Shown piece by piece: positions 32,780 to 45,112 of a stretch of DNA of 64,000 nt. Where the stretch lies: contig NC_061812.1 of assembly GCF_021462225.1 (NCBI RefSeq), positions 44,621,363 to 44,685,362 of the forward strand, given 5' to 3'. A program made the translations under genes and the position numbers. Positions within the stretch are counted from its first letter, which is position 1. Each line of letters begins with the position of its first letter. A model generated the notes under the pieces. That model was not told the DNA's origin. It searched no databases and was given only the letters and a program-made list of their open reading frames with translations. Source of the stretch: Girardinichthys multiradiatus. Lineage: Eukaryota > Chordata > Actinopteri > Cyprinodontiformes > Goodeidae.

Positions 32780-34329
32780 TAGGATGTGACCTGCATACTT
32801 TGGTATTCTTCTAAATTTCTAATTTTCTGGAGTACTGTAGAGTCTGACCTTGGATTGAGTTTGCAGTGATGTTCACACCATGAAAGATTGGAAACCGTGA
32901 AATGTTTAAACTCTAAATAATCCTTCCCTCAGAAGAAAAACGTACTTTATAATGTTTAGCATCACTGTCATTATTTTCAAAATAGCTCGGACTCACATAC
33001 AGAGAATACTCAAGAGGAGGAAGTAAAATAAAGATTGTTTATTGAAGATATAGTAAGGAACGGACGAAATATCTCACTGTAAGGAGAGAAGTTAAGAGAA
33101 TGGATGAGTACGGGTAACGGAGGGAAAAACGAAACTAAGAGAAAATAGTTATTTTGATACGGAGATCGGCTTACTGAGTTATGATGGTCAGGTCGCCAGG
33201 GGGAATGAGATTCAGGATCCAGGTCTTAAGCAGGTATATCCGTAGAGAGTTCACTTGGTGCTGTTCTGTGGAGCTCAGGTTACCGTAAACAAGTTCGATG
33301 TGCAGTGGCTTACATTGGAGGGTGGACAGGGTATGCTTGTGGCTTGGCTCAGGAGATGAAGAGGACAGGAAGCTGCCAGCTTGATGAGAATCCAAACGAA
33401 GGTAGATCACAGGATAGGAATCCTCAGAACAAAGACAGGCTTGATCATCCAGAGTAACTTTCAGAAACGTAGTCCAGAAAACTCAGTGACATAGATCCAA
33501 AGCTTAGGCTTTCAAAATCTGCAGAGGAGCAAAAAACAAAGTTAAACGAGGTCAAAGTACGAAGCATAACTTGGAGTGTGGCTAGAGTTTGTACCACTGT
33601 GGCAAAACACTCACGCATTGAAGTGCTGGCAGCTTTCTGCTTAAGTACTCCTCATGGTAATCAGTGGAACAAGTCGCACGTGTCACCCAGCACACCTGAG
33701 AGCTCCAGCATCACCAGAGAATGAGCACATGTAGCAAGCACAAAAACACAAAACCCAGATCCTGACAATCACAACCACAAAACAGCCGCTCTAATTCAGA
33801 AAATGTAATACTTCAATCGTCTGAAAAGAAAATAAGTAAATTTCTGACTGAAAGGTCTGTTTAGACTTTGTTTGTAATCGTTTTTAACATGTTTATTACC
33901 ATTACATCAACACGGACGCACCAGAATCCTCTCAACACTGCAAGTATGGATGGATGGATGGATGGATGATAGGGTTTTTATTCACATTGGCTCACAAACT
34001 CTTGAATCCTATAAATTAAAGATAATATCTGTGCTGTTATTTCCACTATACTTACCAAGAAGATGGTATGATAGAAAGGTGCAACAGATTGCAGTTTTCT
34101 CTGCTTTTCTCTGCTGGATCTCCCATCCATAAATAACAGAATTACAGAGCAAAAAAACTCAGTTTGATTTTTATGGTTAGGGCAAAAGCCTTAATTTTAC
34201 ATTATGGTCAAAGTGATGGAATTATAGACAACGTTAAAACAAGGCAAGAGGCAAACATATTTTAACGGGTCCTCACAAAGTTGGAAACACTTTGTGTGTG
34301 CGTAACAGCCAAACGTTGTCTCTGCTGCT
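32780..34329. other. anonymous DNA with purine-rich probable repeat and GGAT microsatellite
   Basis: 33000-33770 has the same purine-rich texture as 600-1100. TGGATGGATGGATGGATG lies at 33948-33968. Short frames in this stretch carry no motif I recognise. Confidence 0.35.
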
Positions 34330-34355
34330 CACACACACACACACACACACACACT
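34330..34355. repeat. CA/AC dinucleotide microsatellite
   Basis: Thirteen uninterrupted AC units. A typical vertebrate microsatellite. Confidence 0.95.
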
Positions 34356-34774
34356 CTCCCAAAAACACACAAAGCAGTCACTTAGCTCTTGCCTTCTTGT
34401 TGCTGCTCTTTTATGTATGAAATATCCAGGTTGCCCCTGAAAAATGCTGCGTAAATCTTTCATTCACCCCCAATTACAGCATCTTTATATGATGTGAGGA
34501 TGAGCAGTGCTTACTTCAGGTTTGCAATGTAAAAACAAGCATCAGGTTCTTAAAAACTGCTGCTGATCAGTTAATGAAGTGCATTTTTTTGCAACACCTG
34601 CTGGCTACTGTCCCTCTGAAATCCTTTTTACACAACAGGGGTGTACTTCTATTTAGGTATTGCTTTTCTTTAAAGAAAGGTGAAACACTGTGAAATTTGT
34701 TGTATTTTTGATACACTTGAAATCAAATTTAAATTATCACAGAACTAGTCCAGATAATGTCATGACCTAGTGTA

Positions 34775-36044
34775 CAGGGGTTGGACAATGAAACTGAAAC
34801 ACCTGGTTTTAGACCACAATAATTTATTAGTAAGATGTAGGGCCTCCTTTTGCGGCCAATTCAGCGTCAATTCATCTTGGGAATGACATATACAAGTCCT
34901 GCACAGTGGTCAGAGGGATTTTAAGCCATTCTTCTTGCAGGATAGTGGCCAGATCACTACGTGATACTGGTGGAGGAAAACGTTTCCTGACTCGCTCCTC
35001 CAAAACACCCCAAAGTGGCTCCATAAGATTTAGATCTGGTGACTGTGCAGGCCATGGGAGATGTTCAACTTCACTTTCATGTTCATCAAACCAATCTTTC
35101 ACCAGTCTTGCTGTGTGTATTGGTGCATTGTCATCCTGATACACGGCACTGCCTTCAGGATACAATGTTTGAACCATTGGATGCACATGGTCTTCAAGAA
35201 TGGTTCGATAGTCCTTGGCAGTGACGCACCCATCTAGCACAAGTATTGGGCCAAGGGAATGCTATGATATGGCAGCCCAAACCATCACTGATCCACCCCC
35301 ATGCTTCACTCTGGGCATGCAACAGTCTGGGTGGTACGCTTCTTTGGGGCTTCTCCACACCGTAACTCTCCCGGATGTGGGGAAAACAGTAAAGGTGGAC
35401 TCATCAGAGAACAATACATGTTTCACATTGTCCACGGCCCAAGATTTGCACTCCTTGCACCATTGAAACCAACGCTTGGCATTGGCATGAGTGACCAAAG
35501 GTTTGGCTATAGCAGACTGGCCGTGTATATTGACCCTGGGGAGCTCCCGACGGACAGTTCTGGTGGAAACAGGAGAGTTGAGGTGCACATTTAATTCTGC
35601 CGGGATTTGGGTAGCCGTGGTTTTATGTTTTTTGGATACAATCCTGGTTAGCACCTGAAGATCCCTTTCAGACAGCTTCCTCTTACGTCCACAGTTAATC
35701 CTGTTGGATGTGGTTCATCCTTCTTGGTGGTATCCTGACATTACCCTGGATACCGTGGCTCTTGATACATCACAAAGACTTGCTGTCTTGGTCACAGATG
35801 CGCCAGCAAGACGTGCACCAACAATTTGTCCTCTTTTGAACTCTGGTATGTCACCCATAATGTTGTGTGCATTTCAATGTTTTGAGCAAAACTGTGCTCT
35901 TACCCTGCTAATTGAACCTTCACACTCTGCTCTTACTGGTGCAATGTGCAATCAATGAAGACTGACTACCAGGCTGGTCCAATTTAGCCATGAAACCTCC
36001 CACACTAAAATGACAGGTGTTTCAGTTTCATTGTCCAACCCCTG
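34775..36044 (-). mobile_element. Tc1-like transposon, CAGGGGTTGGACAATG family, full length
   Basis: Inverted repeats starting CAGGGGTTGGACAATGAAAC at 34775 are complemented at 36044, with TA duplications at 34773-34774 and 36045-36046. The 1270-bp length is the longest of the three copies and serves as a reference for the deletions in 2204-3377. The transposase reads on the minus strand. Confidence 0.95.
34827..35858 (-). pseudogene. Tc1-like transposase with three nonsense codons
   Basis: The minus-strand frame runs 344 codons without indel from ATG at 35858 to TAA at 34827-34829, the same length as the copy at 50754. Three stops interrupt it: TGA at 35715-35717 (CGA Arg in the sister copy), TAG at 35262-35264 (TGG Trp in the 2390 copy), and TGA at 34872-34874 (CGA Arg). 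All three are transition changes, and two fit decay of methylated CpG. The catalytic residues are readable: FSDES, QDDNAPIHTA and DLNLMEPLW. It cannot make active enzyme. Confidence 0.92.
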
Positions 36045-36046
36045 TA

Positions 36047-37509
36047 GATGTGGCTATATGGTATATGTTTGTTATCTTCAGACACATTGCTGTCATTTTA
36101 ATGAGCTAAATTTGTTAAAACCTCTCCTCAACTTTAGTTCAGTTTGTTCTGTATCCCTGTATAACTGTCAGAGACTGACGTTTGTTTCATTACTAGTAAA
36201 TAATTTTAATTAAAGGTTTTGGCCCTGCTAGATTTGATGGTTCTAAAGGTGTTTGGTGATAAAAATAAATGCAATGCAAGTTTTCCACTAAGACTTTACT
36301 TTTTTATATTTATTATGTTGGTAAACAGGGTTGTAGTGCAGTTGATATTTTTAAAGATCCATTTTTTTTTGCTAATTTCAATTGATGAGTTTAATTTTGA
36401 ATGTCTGTGGTGAAGGACTCTTCACAAATTCATGTAGACATCATTCGCTGTCATAATTCCAGGCAGTCCGGGTCTTAGGGTTTCAGGTACCAGTAAGTTG
36501 AGGGGTAAAGATTCTGGTGGCGGGCTAGGATGATGTTCCAATAAAGGTTTATGTTTAGAGCGGTCTGAGCGAAGGAGGTGCTTGAGGCTTGGATGGAGAT
36601 CTGGGCAGAGGGTTGAAGAGCTGGCAAGCAGGAGATGGTTATGAAGCTGCAGTGGATGACCGTGGAAAGCAGTTGGAAGGACTGCCAAGGGAGTGGTCTG
36701 ACTGAACAGATCCGAGCTCGCCGTGAGAGCCGGTCAGAGGTTTTAATCTGAAAGGCGCAGAGCACAAGAGGGGTGACTTAGAGAGAAGGTGACTGGAAAC
36801 AAAGCTTTTTTCTTCAAAAGGAGGTAAATACTCAAAGCTTAACAAGCTAGAGTACGGTGGCTTGACTCTACCAAGAAGGACTGATCATCAGGCTGAATGT
36901 CTGGCAGCTCCTGATATTCTCAGCTGTCATATCAGAGAATGACTGCCAGGTGTGCAGTCTGCAGCAGTGAGCCATGCCTTCCAGGAAAGATCCTTAGTTC
37001 AGAGAAGGTCTCACAGGAGCTTGGATGTACACAAAAACACACATACACCAGGACCATGTAATCTGCAAAGCTATGTTTTTGTAGTGCTTTCATGTTGTTT
37101 ATTTTGGCAAATTCAATCTTTATACAGAACAGTGACTCAACAAAAAAGTCTGATAACACCCTGGCTTGTTTTATACTTTTGAGTTACCAACTACACCTGT
37201 TCATAATTAATATCCAACAGTTAATTTGTTTTGTTAATTTTATTTTCAGAGACTCACTGTTAAAGGTTTATGTACCATTTCACAACTACACACCTGGGGT
37301 GATACTGGAAAGACAAATACAAAAAAGTGAAGTGAACAGAAAATGTGGCTTCAGCCCCACCTTTTGCTGCATTAGAGCAACTTTGCACATCTACAGATTG
37401 ATATTCTTGCCCATTCTGTTTTTGGAAATATCTCAAGTTAAATCAGAAAGGATGGAGAACATCTATAAACATCAATGTCTTGCCACTGAGTCTAAATAAG
37501 AACTTGCAA
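36047..37509. other. anonymous DNA with purine-rich stretch
   Basis: 36420-36960 is purine-rich like 600-1100 and 33000-33770. No frame with a recognisable domain is present. Confidence 0.35.
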
Positions 37510-38250
37510 GTAAAAAAGCAAGAATGATGCAAGTAAAGCATCTCCACAGCATGATGCTAGCACCTCAATGTTCCACCAGGGGTATAGGACTTAGCCAAAA
37601 TTTCACATTTTGGTTTCATCAAAACAGGGCACCTCAATCGACATGTTTGCTGTGTCCCTGACATGGCTTGCAACTAACTGTCAACAGAGTTTCTTTCTCT
37701 TGCCACTTTTCCAATAAAAAAACTAATTTGCACAATACACAGCTAACAGTTGTCCTGGTTACAGATACTCCCATCTAAGCTGTGGATCTTTTTTAGTTCC
37801 TTCAGTGTTTCCAAATGCCCTCCAGGCTGCTTCTCTGATTAATGCTCTCCTTGCCCAGACTCAGTGTAAGGTGGCCATGTCTTGGTAGGTTTGAAACTGT
37901 GCCATACTCTTCTATTTTCAGAGGGTGGATTGAGGAGCACTTTGTGAGATGTTAAAAGCTTGAAACATTTCTTTATAACCTTCATAACATTTTAAACTTC
38001 TACACAGCTTTTATCATGACCTGTCTGCTGAGTTATTTGGCCTCTTTATGCTGATTGTTCACTTATGTTTTCTGACAAACCTCTGAGACCTTAACTAAAG
38101 AACTGAATTTATACTGGGATTAAATCTGGGATTAAATCTGACACATATGGACTTCTTATGGATTTTGTTTAGGGGTATCAGTGTAATGGGGGATGCATAC
38201 AAACGCACACAAAATTTTTCAAATTGTCATATGGAAATAATTTTGAAACC
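37510..38250 (-). mobile_element. decayed Tc1-like transposon fragment
   Basis: Plus-strand words such as CATCTCCACAGCATGATGCT, CATTTTGGTTTCATCAAAAC and GGTGGCCATGTCTTGG are complements of conserved transposase-gene blocks in the AGTGCCTTGCAAAA family. The word order agrees with a minus-strand gene. Both ends are lost and no frame survives. Confidence 0.5.
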
Positions 38251-40028
38251 CTTTCTTTAACCTTCACTTCATAATTCAGCACTACTTTAGTACTAGTTTC
38301 TCTGTCAAATAAAATTCCAAATAAGTAAATTGCAGTTTGTTATAATGTGATAAAATATTTAAAAACACCATATTTCTATTTTTTCTATTTTAATTTTTTC
38401 TATTTTCTACTATTTCCTGTTTTAGTTATGTACCACTTGATACTCTGGATTCTGTGGAAAATGCTCCACATGGAAATAAGTGTTTAAAAGAAAATGCAGG
38501 AATATTACACAAAATAAGACTGTAAATCAATCTGTAAAGAGAAACTCACTACCTAGCATCCTTAGACTGTCACATTATTGCATTATGACCTTATTAAAGT
38601 CTGCAATGAAAAAAGCTTTAAGTTAAAAAATCAGGCTCTTTTAGTTAGTCTATCTGCCAGCTTTTTAAAATGTTTTTTTGAGATACTTTGCAAATGATTT
38701 GTTGTACTATTAAAAATATAACTTCTAAGGCACCTTGTAAGCTTAATTAATGCTCAGCTGTCAGACCTTTACTGAGAACAATAAACCATAATTAGTATAA
38801 TATACTTAAAACTGGGAAAACTGTGTCTGGGTCATACCAACAGACTTTCTGTGGTTTAGATTATACTTCAAAGCAGAAAATCTCTCACCCAGTGAGTCTC
38901 ACTAAAGTTTTCATAAAGTAATTTACTGCTAATTGCACCAATTATTTACCACAGAACCATAAAGGGCTTACATTTTGTGCTTGATGAGGATGTTTTGGTA
39001 AGAAGCCCATGTGGGGAGGAGAGAATCTCTCTAGCCATTATAATTAATTTAGTATACCAGAGAACAATGTTTTCAAAAAGTATTGATTGCCAAGTAGCAT
39101 TAACATTGGTTTGATGAAACAAAAAAGAAGGTTAGCACTGGCACCATTTGAGCTTCCTGGTTGAAACGTTGTCTTTTTTAAAAATGTTTTCTCATTCTTC
39201 TTTGCAAAATAACTTGGGCTCAGTGAGATTGCATGTGGAGCCTCTGGGATAGTAATATTCAAGTCCAACACAATAATATATTGCAGGCAAAGGTGAACAC
39301 TGCAGCATTTTAATAAAATAAGTTTCTAGAATTGTTTTCTAAATGCATAACGTAAATGCTGTGGGGCTTGTTTTTCATCTAAAACAAGGCTTTCACCTGT
39401 TCTGCAAAAAGAAAATTATGTACCAGTTTGTCTGCAGGTGTTGAGAGCTTTACAGGTTATGGAGTGTTGGAATCAGTTTAACAAAGAAACTGTAAATTTA
39501 TGTGTTTTTAGCATAGAACTTTAATAATTTAACAGATAACATAGTTTAAAGATTAGTGAATTATAAAGTCATTACATAAACTTAACCGAGGTGCAACTAA
39601 ACTACCTTGAATTTTGTTTATTTTGTATTCTTTATTTTCTCTTTGTCCTCATATTTGTGAACAAAAGCATAAATAAGAATTATGTAAAATGACAGAAACT
39701 AGGAAAATGTAGAAAGGGAAACACAGTAGGGCCTCTCAGCAACTGCAAATATTAAATATTCAATCAAGATGAACAGACAAAATTCTGCGCATTTTATCTT
39801 CAATATATACATAAATGTTGTACTAAACAATACATTTTCAATCAAACATGGATTTTTTTTTTTTCTGGTCAAGAAAAGTGTTTTTTTTTGTGGACATGAC
39901 AAAAAAAATTATTTGTTGATTAAATTCTTCCACAATGTCTGTTTTTTAGAGTCAGTTAATTTAACATGGTTTACTGTAGTAAACCATGTTAAATTAGCCC
40001 ACAAATTAAGGTTTGTGGATTAATTTGG
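38251..40028. other. anonymous AT-rich DNA with an 18-bp perfect hairpin
   Basis: A perfect inverted repeat with 18-bp arms and a 4-bp loop sits at 39957-39996 (TAATTTAACATGGTTTAC and its complement). A/T runs are frequent. No gene was seen. Confidence 0.5.
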
Positions 40029-40659
40029 GCTGGAAAAAAGAGGAGCTCCTATTATTCTTTTCTTAAAACAGCAAAAGAAAACAGCCGGAAAGAAATGTAT
40101 CGTCTATGACATGAAGCTTCAATGTAAAGGTAAAAAAATAAAAGACAGAGTAGAAAAGCTGTCTGTTTTTCTTAAAAAATACAAAACAAATTTACATTAC
40201 TCTCACATTAAAAGGTACAGTGATGTGAGGAAGTGATTGTCCATACCAGACTTATTCTGTGTGTGCTTTTTTGTCATGGTTTGATGTTTCAGATAATCAA
40301 ACATGTTTTAACATCAGATAAAGATAGCCACTGTAAATACAGAATGAATTAGCATGATGTTTTCATAGGATAATTTCATTTGTTAGGGAACAAGAAGCTA
40401 TCTCAAATATTATAAAAAAGCCAGTTAGTCTCCTTTAGTATTTTCTGGTAGAGAGCAGAATTCATGCTTTCACCAGTTACAGCAGATCTTCCAGGTCCAG
40501 AATAAGCATCACAGCTCTAGACCAACACACTACCACCACCACTTTCTTATTGCTGAATTAAGAAAACTGGCCTTAATAAGGGAAAAAAACTACTTTTTTT
40601 TCATGAGACAAAGATGGTTTTCCTAGTTTTTTTCTTTCTTTTAATAAATACAAGTTCTT
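40029..40659. repeat. duplicated block, copy A
   Basis: About 630 bp that recur as a direct copy at 42411-43020, starting GCTGGAAAAAAGAGGA in both. The inner part (from about 40215) contains decayed Tc1-type words (TGATGTTTCAGATAATCAAA, CACACTACCACCACCAC), so the block is partly old transposon DNA duplicated together with its flank. Confidence 0.8.
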
Positions 40660-40899
40660 CAAGCTTTTGAAATGTGGAGGGGTTCATAAATCTGACCCAG
40701 ACTACATAAAACAGATACACAAACAGTGGGTAAAGTAAGCGTTGGAGACGTCAATGTTTTTCTGCGTTGAAATATTTCTAATGGGGCCACTGACATAATA
40801 TTTACACTATAGGTTGGCAAAACCTAAGTACAACACATACAACCCACACATACTAAAAAACTCTAAGCAAATTGGTTTGGGTTTGGTTTAAAATATTGG

Positions 40900-41960
40900 A
40901 ATGACACGGAATAAATATTAAACATTATATACTTTTTGGAAAAGCCCTTTGGTAATGGCAAGATGTTTCCCATGTGGAGAAACTAGTCACATGCATTGCT
41001 AAGTTGTGATTTTGACCCATTCTTCCACACAAACCCTCTTCAAATTTTAAAGCTTTTGGGGGTCCTACCTATGCACTCTGATTGTCAATCCTCTTTATAG
41101 ATTCTCAGTTGGTTACAAGTCAGGTGATTGACTGGGGCCATTCTAGCTTTGTTTTTTACTTTCTTTTTTTCTGAAACTAATTAGGAGTTTCTTTGACTAT
41201 GTATTTGGGACAATTCTTACAAATAATTTCTTGGTACATTTATCCATTCTTCCTTTCTTCAGTTGTGTGAAGTCTGCAGATATCATACTATAAGACACCC
41301 CACACAATGATCTTCTGCAAACTTCACTTTTAGTGAAGTTTGGTGTTTTTGTCCAGAATCCAACAGATTCCTGCAAACATGGTATGTGCAATGACATCCA
41401 AAGAGTTCAGGTTTGGCCTCATCTGAGTAGACTGTATTCTTCCAGTATTTCACTGGCTTGTCCTAATCTTCTGAAACAAACTTTAAAAAAAAAGCTTCAA
41501 CTCGCGATTTCTTCAGTAGTGGAGTCTTACGCATCAAGTTTATGTAGAGGCCATAGCAGTTAAGTGCATTATTTGTGGTACAGGTACAGTGGAAAAACTG
41601 TACCTGCTATTTTCATGTCTTTCATCTGTGAGATCTTCTTAGCTCTTTGCCAATTTTTCAATTCCTAATTTGATAACTCTTTTAGAAATCTTAAAAGGGA
41701 CTCCTGTTCATTGCTGATTTATGGTAAATTATGTTCTCTCTAGATAGTGAGTTGATGGCACTTGAGTTGCTCACCTTTTACAGCATTCTCAATACAATGA
41801 TGGCATTTGTCGCAAACTGCCATATTTTCTCACCTCATTTGTTCTTCGTTTCGACCTGATAATATGATACTGCCATATTCCTTATTACTAAATCTAAGGA
41901 AAAAATGGTTTCTTTAGAATGCTAAGTCACCTTGAACTGGCAGAAATAATTTATGCTGGC
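40900..41960 (-). mobile_element. decayed Tc1-like transposon
   Basis: Complements of conserved transposase blocks appear in order for a minus-strand gene: GTCAGGTGATTGACTGGGGC (the SPDLNPIE region) near 41120, CACACAATGATC near 41301, then words of the N-terminal half. Frames are ruined and termini are not distinct. Confidence 0.45.
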
Positions 41961-42410
41961 ACAGATAGAAGATGTGCCAGTGTGAGTTAGTGAGACCATC
42001 TGACTATTAATCCAAATTGTTCTCTTTGTTTTTCAGCAACAAATAATTTTTTCACATAATAACATACATCAGTCAACCCTGATAATTCATTCTGCTCTGC
42101 AAGGAACAGATCATTTACTCCCAATTAAGATGTCCTCTGTATACTTTCTCAGGATGAAGAGCACTGACAGCTGGCCACAGTAAAAATAGAATTAGTTTAT
42201 GGTGAGGCCAATGAAGGGTGAGTTAATTTAAAAAAAGCATAGTCTTAGCAAATGCATTGGTGTGAACACTGCTGCAGTAACCAATAAAACTATAAAATTT
42301 TGGTAATGAAATCTTTGCACGCAAAACTTTGCGTAATGCATCACTGTAGCTGCCTAGTTTCAGCCAAGGTCAGTTCCTGCTCAAGATGTAGAACCTGCTG
42401 AATCAATGTT

Positions 42411-43020
42411 GCTGGAAAAAAGAGGAACTCCTATTATTATTTTCTTAATACAGCAAAGGAAAACAGCAAGAAAGAAATGTATCATCTATGACATGAAGCT
42501 TCAATGTAAAGGTAAGAAAATAAAAGACAGAGTAGAAAGGTTGTCTGTTTTCCTTAAATAAAATTTAAAATGTACGGTGAGAAAGTGATTGTCCATACCA
42601 GACCTATTCTGTTTGTGCTTTTTTTGTCATGATTTGATGTTTCAGATAATCAAACATGTTTTAATATAAGATAAAGATAGCCACAGTAAATACAGATCAT
42701 TCTACTTCATACAAATGAAGTAGAATGATTTTTTCATAGGATAATTTCATTTGTTAGGGAATAAAAAGCTATATCAAACAATATAAAAAAGCCATTAGTA
42801 TTTTCTAGTAGAGAGCAGAATTCATGCTTTCACCAGTTACAGCAGATCTTCCAGGCCCAGAATAAGCATCACAGCTCTAGACCAACACACTCACACCACC
42901 ACTTTCTTATTGTTGAATTAAGAAAACTGACCTTAATAAGGGAAAAGGAACTGCTTTTTTTACACAAGACAAGGATGGTTTTCATCGTATTTTTCTTTAT
43001 TTTAATGAATACAGGTTCTT
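42411..43020. repeat. duplicated block, copy B
   Basis: Direct copy of 40029-40659, offset about 2.38 kb. A 15-bp perfect inverted repeat with a 4-bp loop (42696-42729) replaces a non-palindromic stretch of copy A (about 40342-40362). The two copies otherwise differ by scattered substitutions and small indels. Confidence 0.8.
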
Positions 43021-43719
43021 AATTTTTCGTTCTTGCGCATCTTGTCTGAGCTTAACATTTTTAAACATTTACTTAAGACAAAAAAGGCAAAAACAAAGGG
43101 AATCGGGCAAATATTTTTTTCCAAGCACTGTATGTGCTTTAACACCTTCCAGTGAGCCAACATGGAAGCTGAAATACATGATAGTACTGGCAGGTGTTGA
43201 AATCAGTGCAATATTGTTAGATTCATGCCAAAAGAACCACCCCCCACCAGCAAAAAAGGCTTCCAATTTGCCTATGGTGACACTCTTTAATACCAAGTTT
43301 TCAAAATCTGTAAGCATGTTCAAACAATCTGCCATATGCTGTCATTTAGAAGGTGCAGCTGCCACATTCCTTGCTAACCCTGACATTTGCTTTAAAATTT
43401 ATATTCTCTATGAAAAGAAATCATATTACATCAATGTCTATTTATCTTTCAATTTCGACAAGATAAAATATCGTCATTTTACAATGACATGGTCTTTTAA
43501 CTATTCACACATAACCATCATAAAAGCAATGCTTCGTTTTAATACGACAAAATTGTGATGTTTTTTTTATAATAAAAACATACAAAGGTAGCTATTGACA
43601 ATTTTGTAAGCATGGAAAGGTTTACATGATGGTGCTTGAAACTTTGTCTTTATCATAGGTACAACTTAAAAACCTCATAGATGGAGCTTTATTTATACAG
43701 CAAATGTTCGTCACATTTC
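43021..43719. other. anonymous AT-rich DNA
   Basis: The longest frame (43178-43558) has no recognised motif and is low-complexity towards its end. Nothing else was noted. Confidence 0.4.
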
Positions 43720-44640
43720 TCTTACAGTGCTTAAAAACAACACAAGTTGTGAAAAAATTCGAATAACCCTTTAAACACTCAGTTCTTTATTAAGAAACAT
43801 TTACATGTCAACATCTAATCTTCTATCTTCAGAAAAGGAAAGTGTTTTATGTGTACTTGAAAAAGAAAAACATAAACCTGTTTTACTCATTAAACAAAAG
43901 ATATCCACAAACATGTGTTTAATAGCTGAGGAAACGTTAGAGCACCCTACCACTTAATGCTAGTCTGAATCCCTTTTGATGAAATAAATTCAGTGAGACA
44001 CTTCTTGCAGTCATCTACCAGTCTCTGACATCAATTCAGATGAAAGTTTTCCCCACTCCTTACTTTCAGTTGTTCAGATGTTTGAGGTTACTTGCATGTT
44101 CAGACTGTTTCAAGTCACCCCACAGCATCCCAATGAGATCAAGATCTGAGCCTTGACTTGGCCCAAAACTATTTATTTCTTGGTCCTCAGCCCAACCTTG
44201 GCAGATTTACTGACATGTTTTGGGGCATTGTAGTGTTGCAGGATCCAGTTCTGTTTCAAGTTAAATTGTTTTACACATGCTCTCAAATTTTCCTTAAACA
44301 CCTTCCAATAGAGTAGAATTCATGGTGGATTTTTTGATAGTGAACTGGCCATGTCCTACTGCAACAAAACACCCCCAAACCATGATACTTCCATGCTTCA
44401 CAGCATGATAGGATTATTTTTCTCCTCCTCTGTATTGGTGTCAAAATAATTCAGTTTCAGAGTAATCCAAATTTCCAGGGAACATTATTCCAGATGTCCT
44501 GATCTTTGTCAGGGTTCTCTCTGGCAAACTGGACTCTCCCCTTCGTAATCAGTCTCTTTCTAATTGTAAAGGGATGAGCCTTTATATCAACAAGAGCAAT
44601 CATGTGCCTTAGGTTCACGATGAGATTTTAGGGTTGTAGG
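43720..44640 (-). mobile_element. decayed Tc1-like transposon
   Basis: Starts near CAGTGCTTAAAAACAACAC. Complements of the transposase blocks SPDLNPIE-like (CCCAATGAGATCAAGATCTG), second-Asp region, and CACCCCCAAACCATGATACT (the KHGGG block) follow in order. This is a different, older subfamily than the other copies. No frame survives. Confidence 0.5.
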
Positions 44641-45112
44641 AGACCTCTTTGCATTACGAGTCCTGCTGTCAGAATGAACTTCCTTTGACAAAAAAAAAAT
44701 AATAATAAAAACTGGGCATGTTGGTAAGTGTTTTAAATGTAGAATGGTAGAATGTTTCATATCCTGTGCCATACTCACAAGCTGCTAAAATGAAGGTCTT
44801 TTAAAGCGAAGCCTTGAGGGATGAGTGGCTGAAGAGGAATGTGGACCAGAAGCTGATTGGCTGGAGCGGAGAACGTAGTGGAGTAGTTAGATGGAGCCGG
44901 AAGTATAGGTGAGTCTTCCAAGTTGAATTTTCGTCTAAACTCCATTTCAGACACTAGAATAAAATTCTAAATGTTAGTCACTCATTAGATGGACATTTGT
45001 GCTGTCTTCACTAATAGAAGACAGCATATGAAAAAGAAGATTGTGTTGAACATCAAGTCTACAAGTACATGAAGTTTGTGTAGCAAATTATATGATTTTT
45101 CAAAGCAACATA
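44641..45112. other. anonymous DNA with a small hairpin
   Basis: TGCTGTCTTC and its complement GAAGACAGCA are separated by 7 bp at 45000-45026. No gene was seen. Confidence 0.4.
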
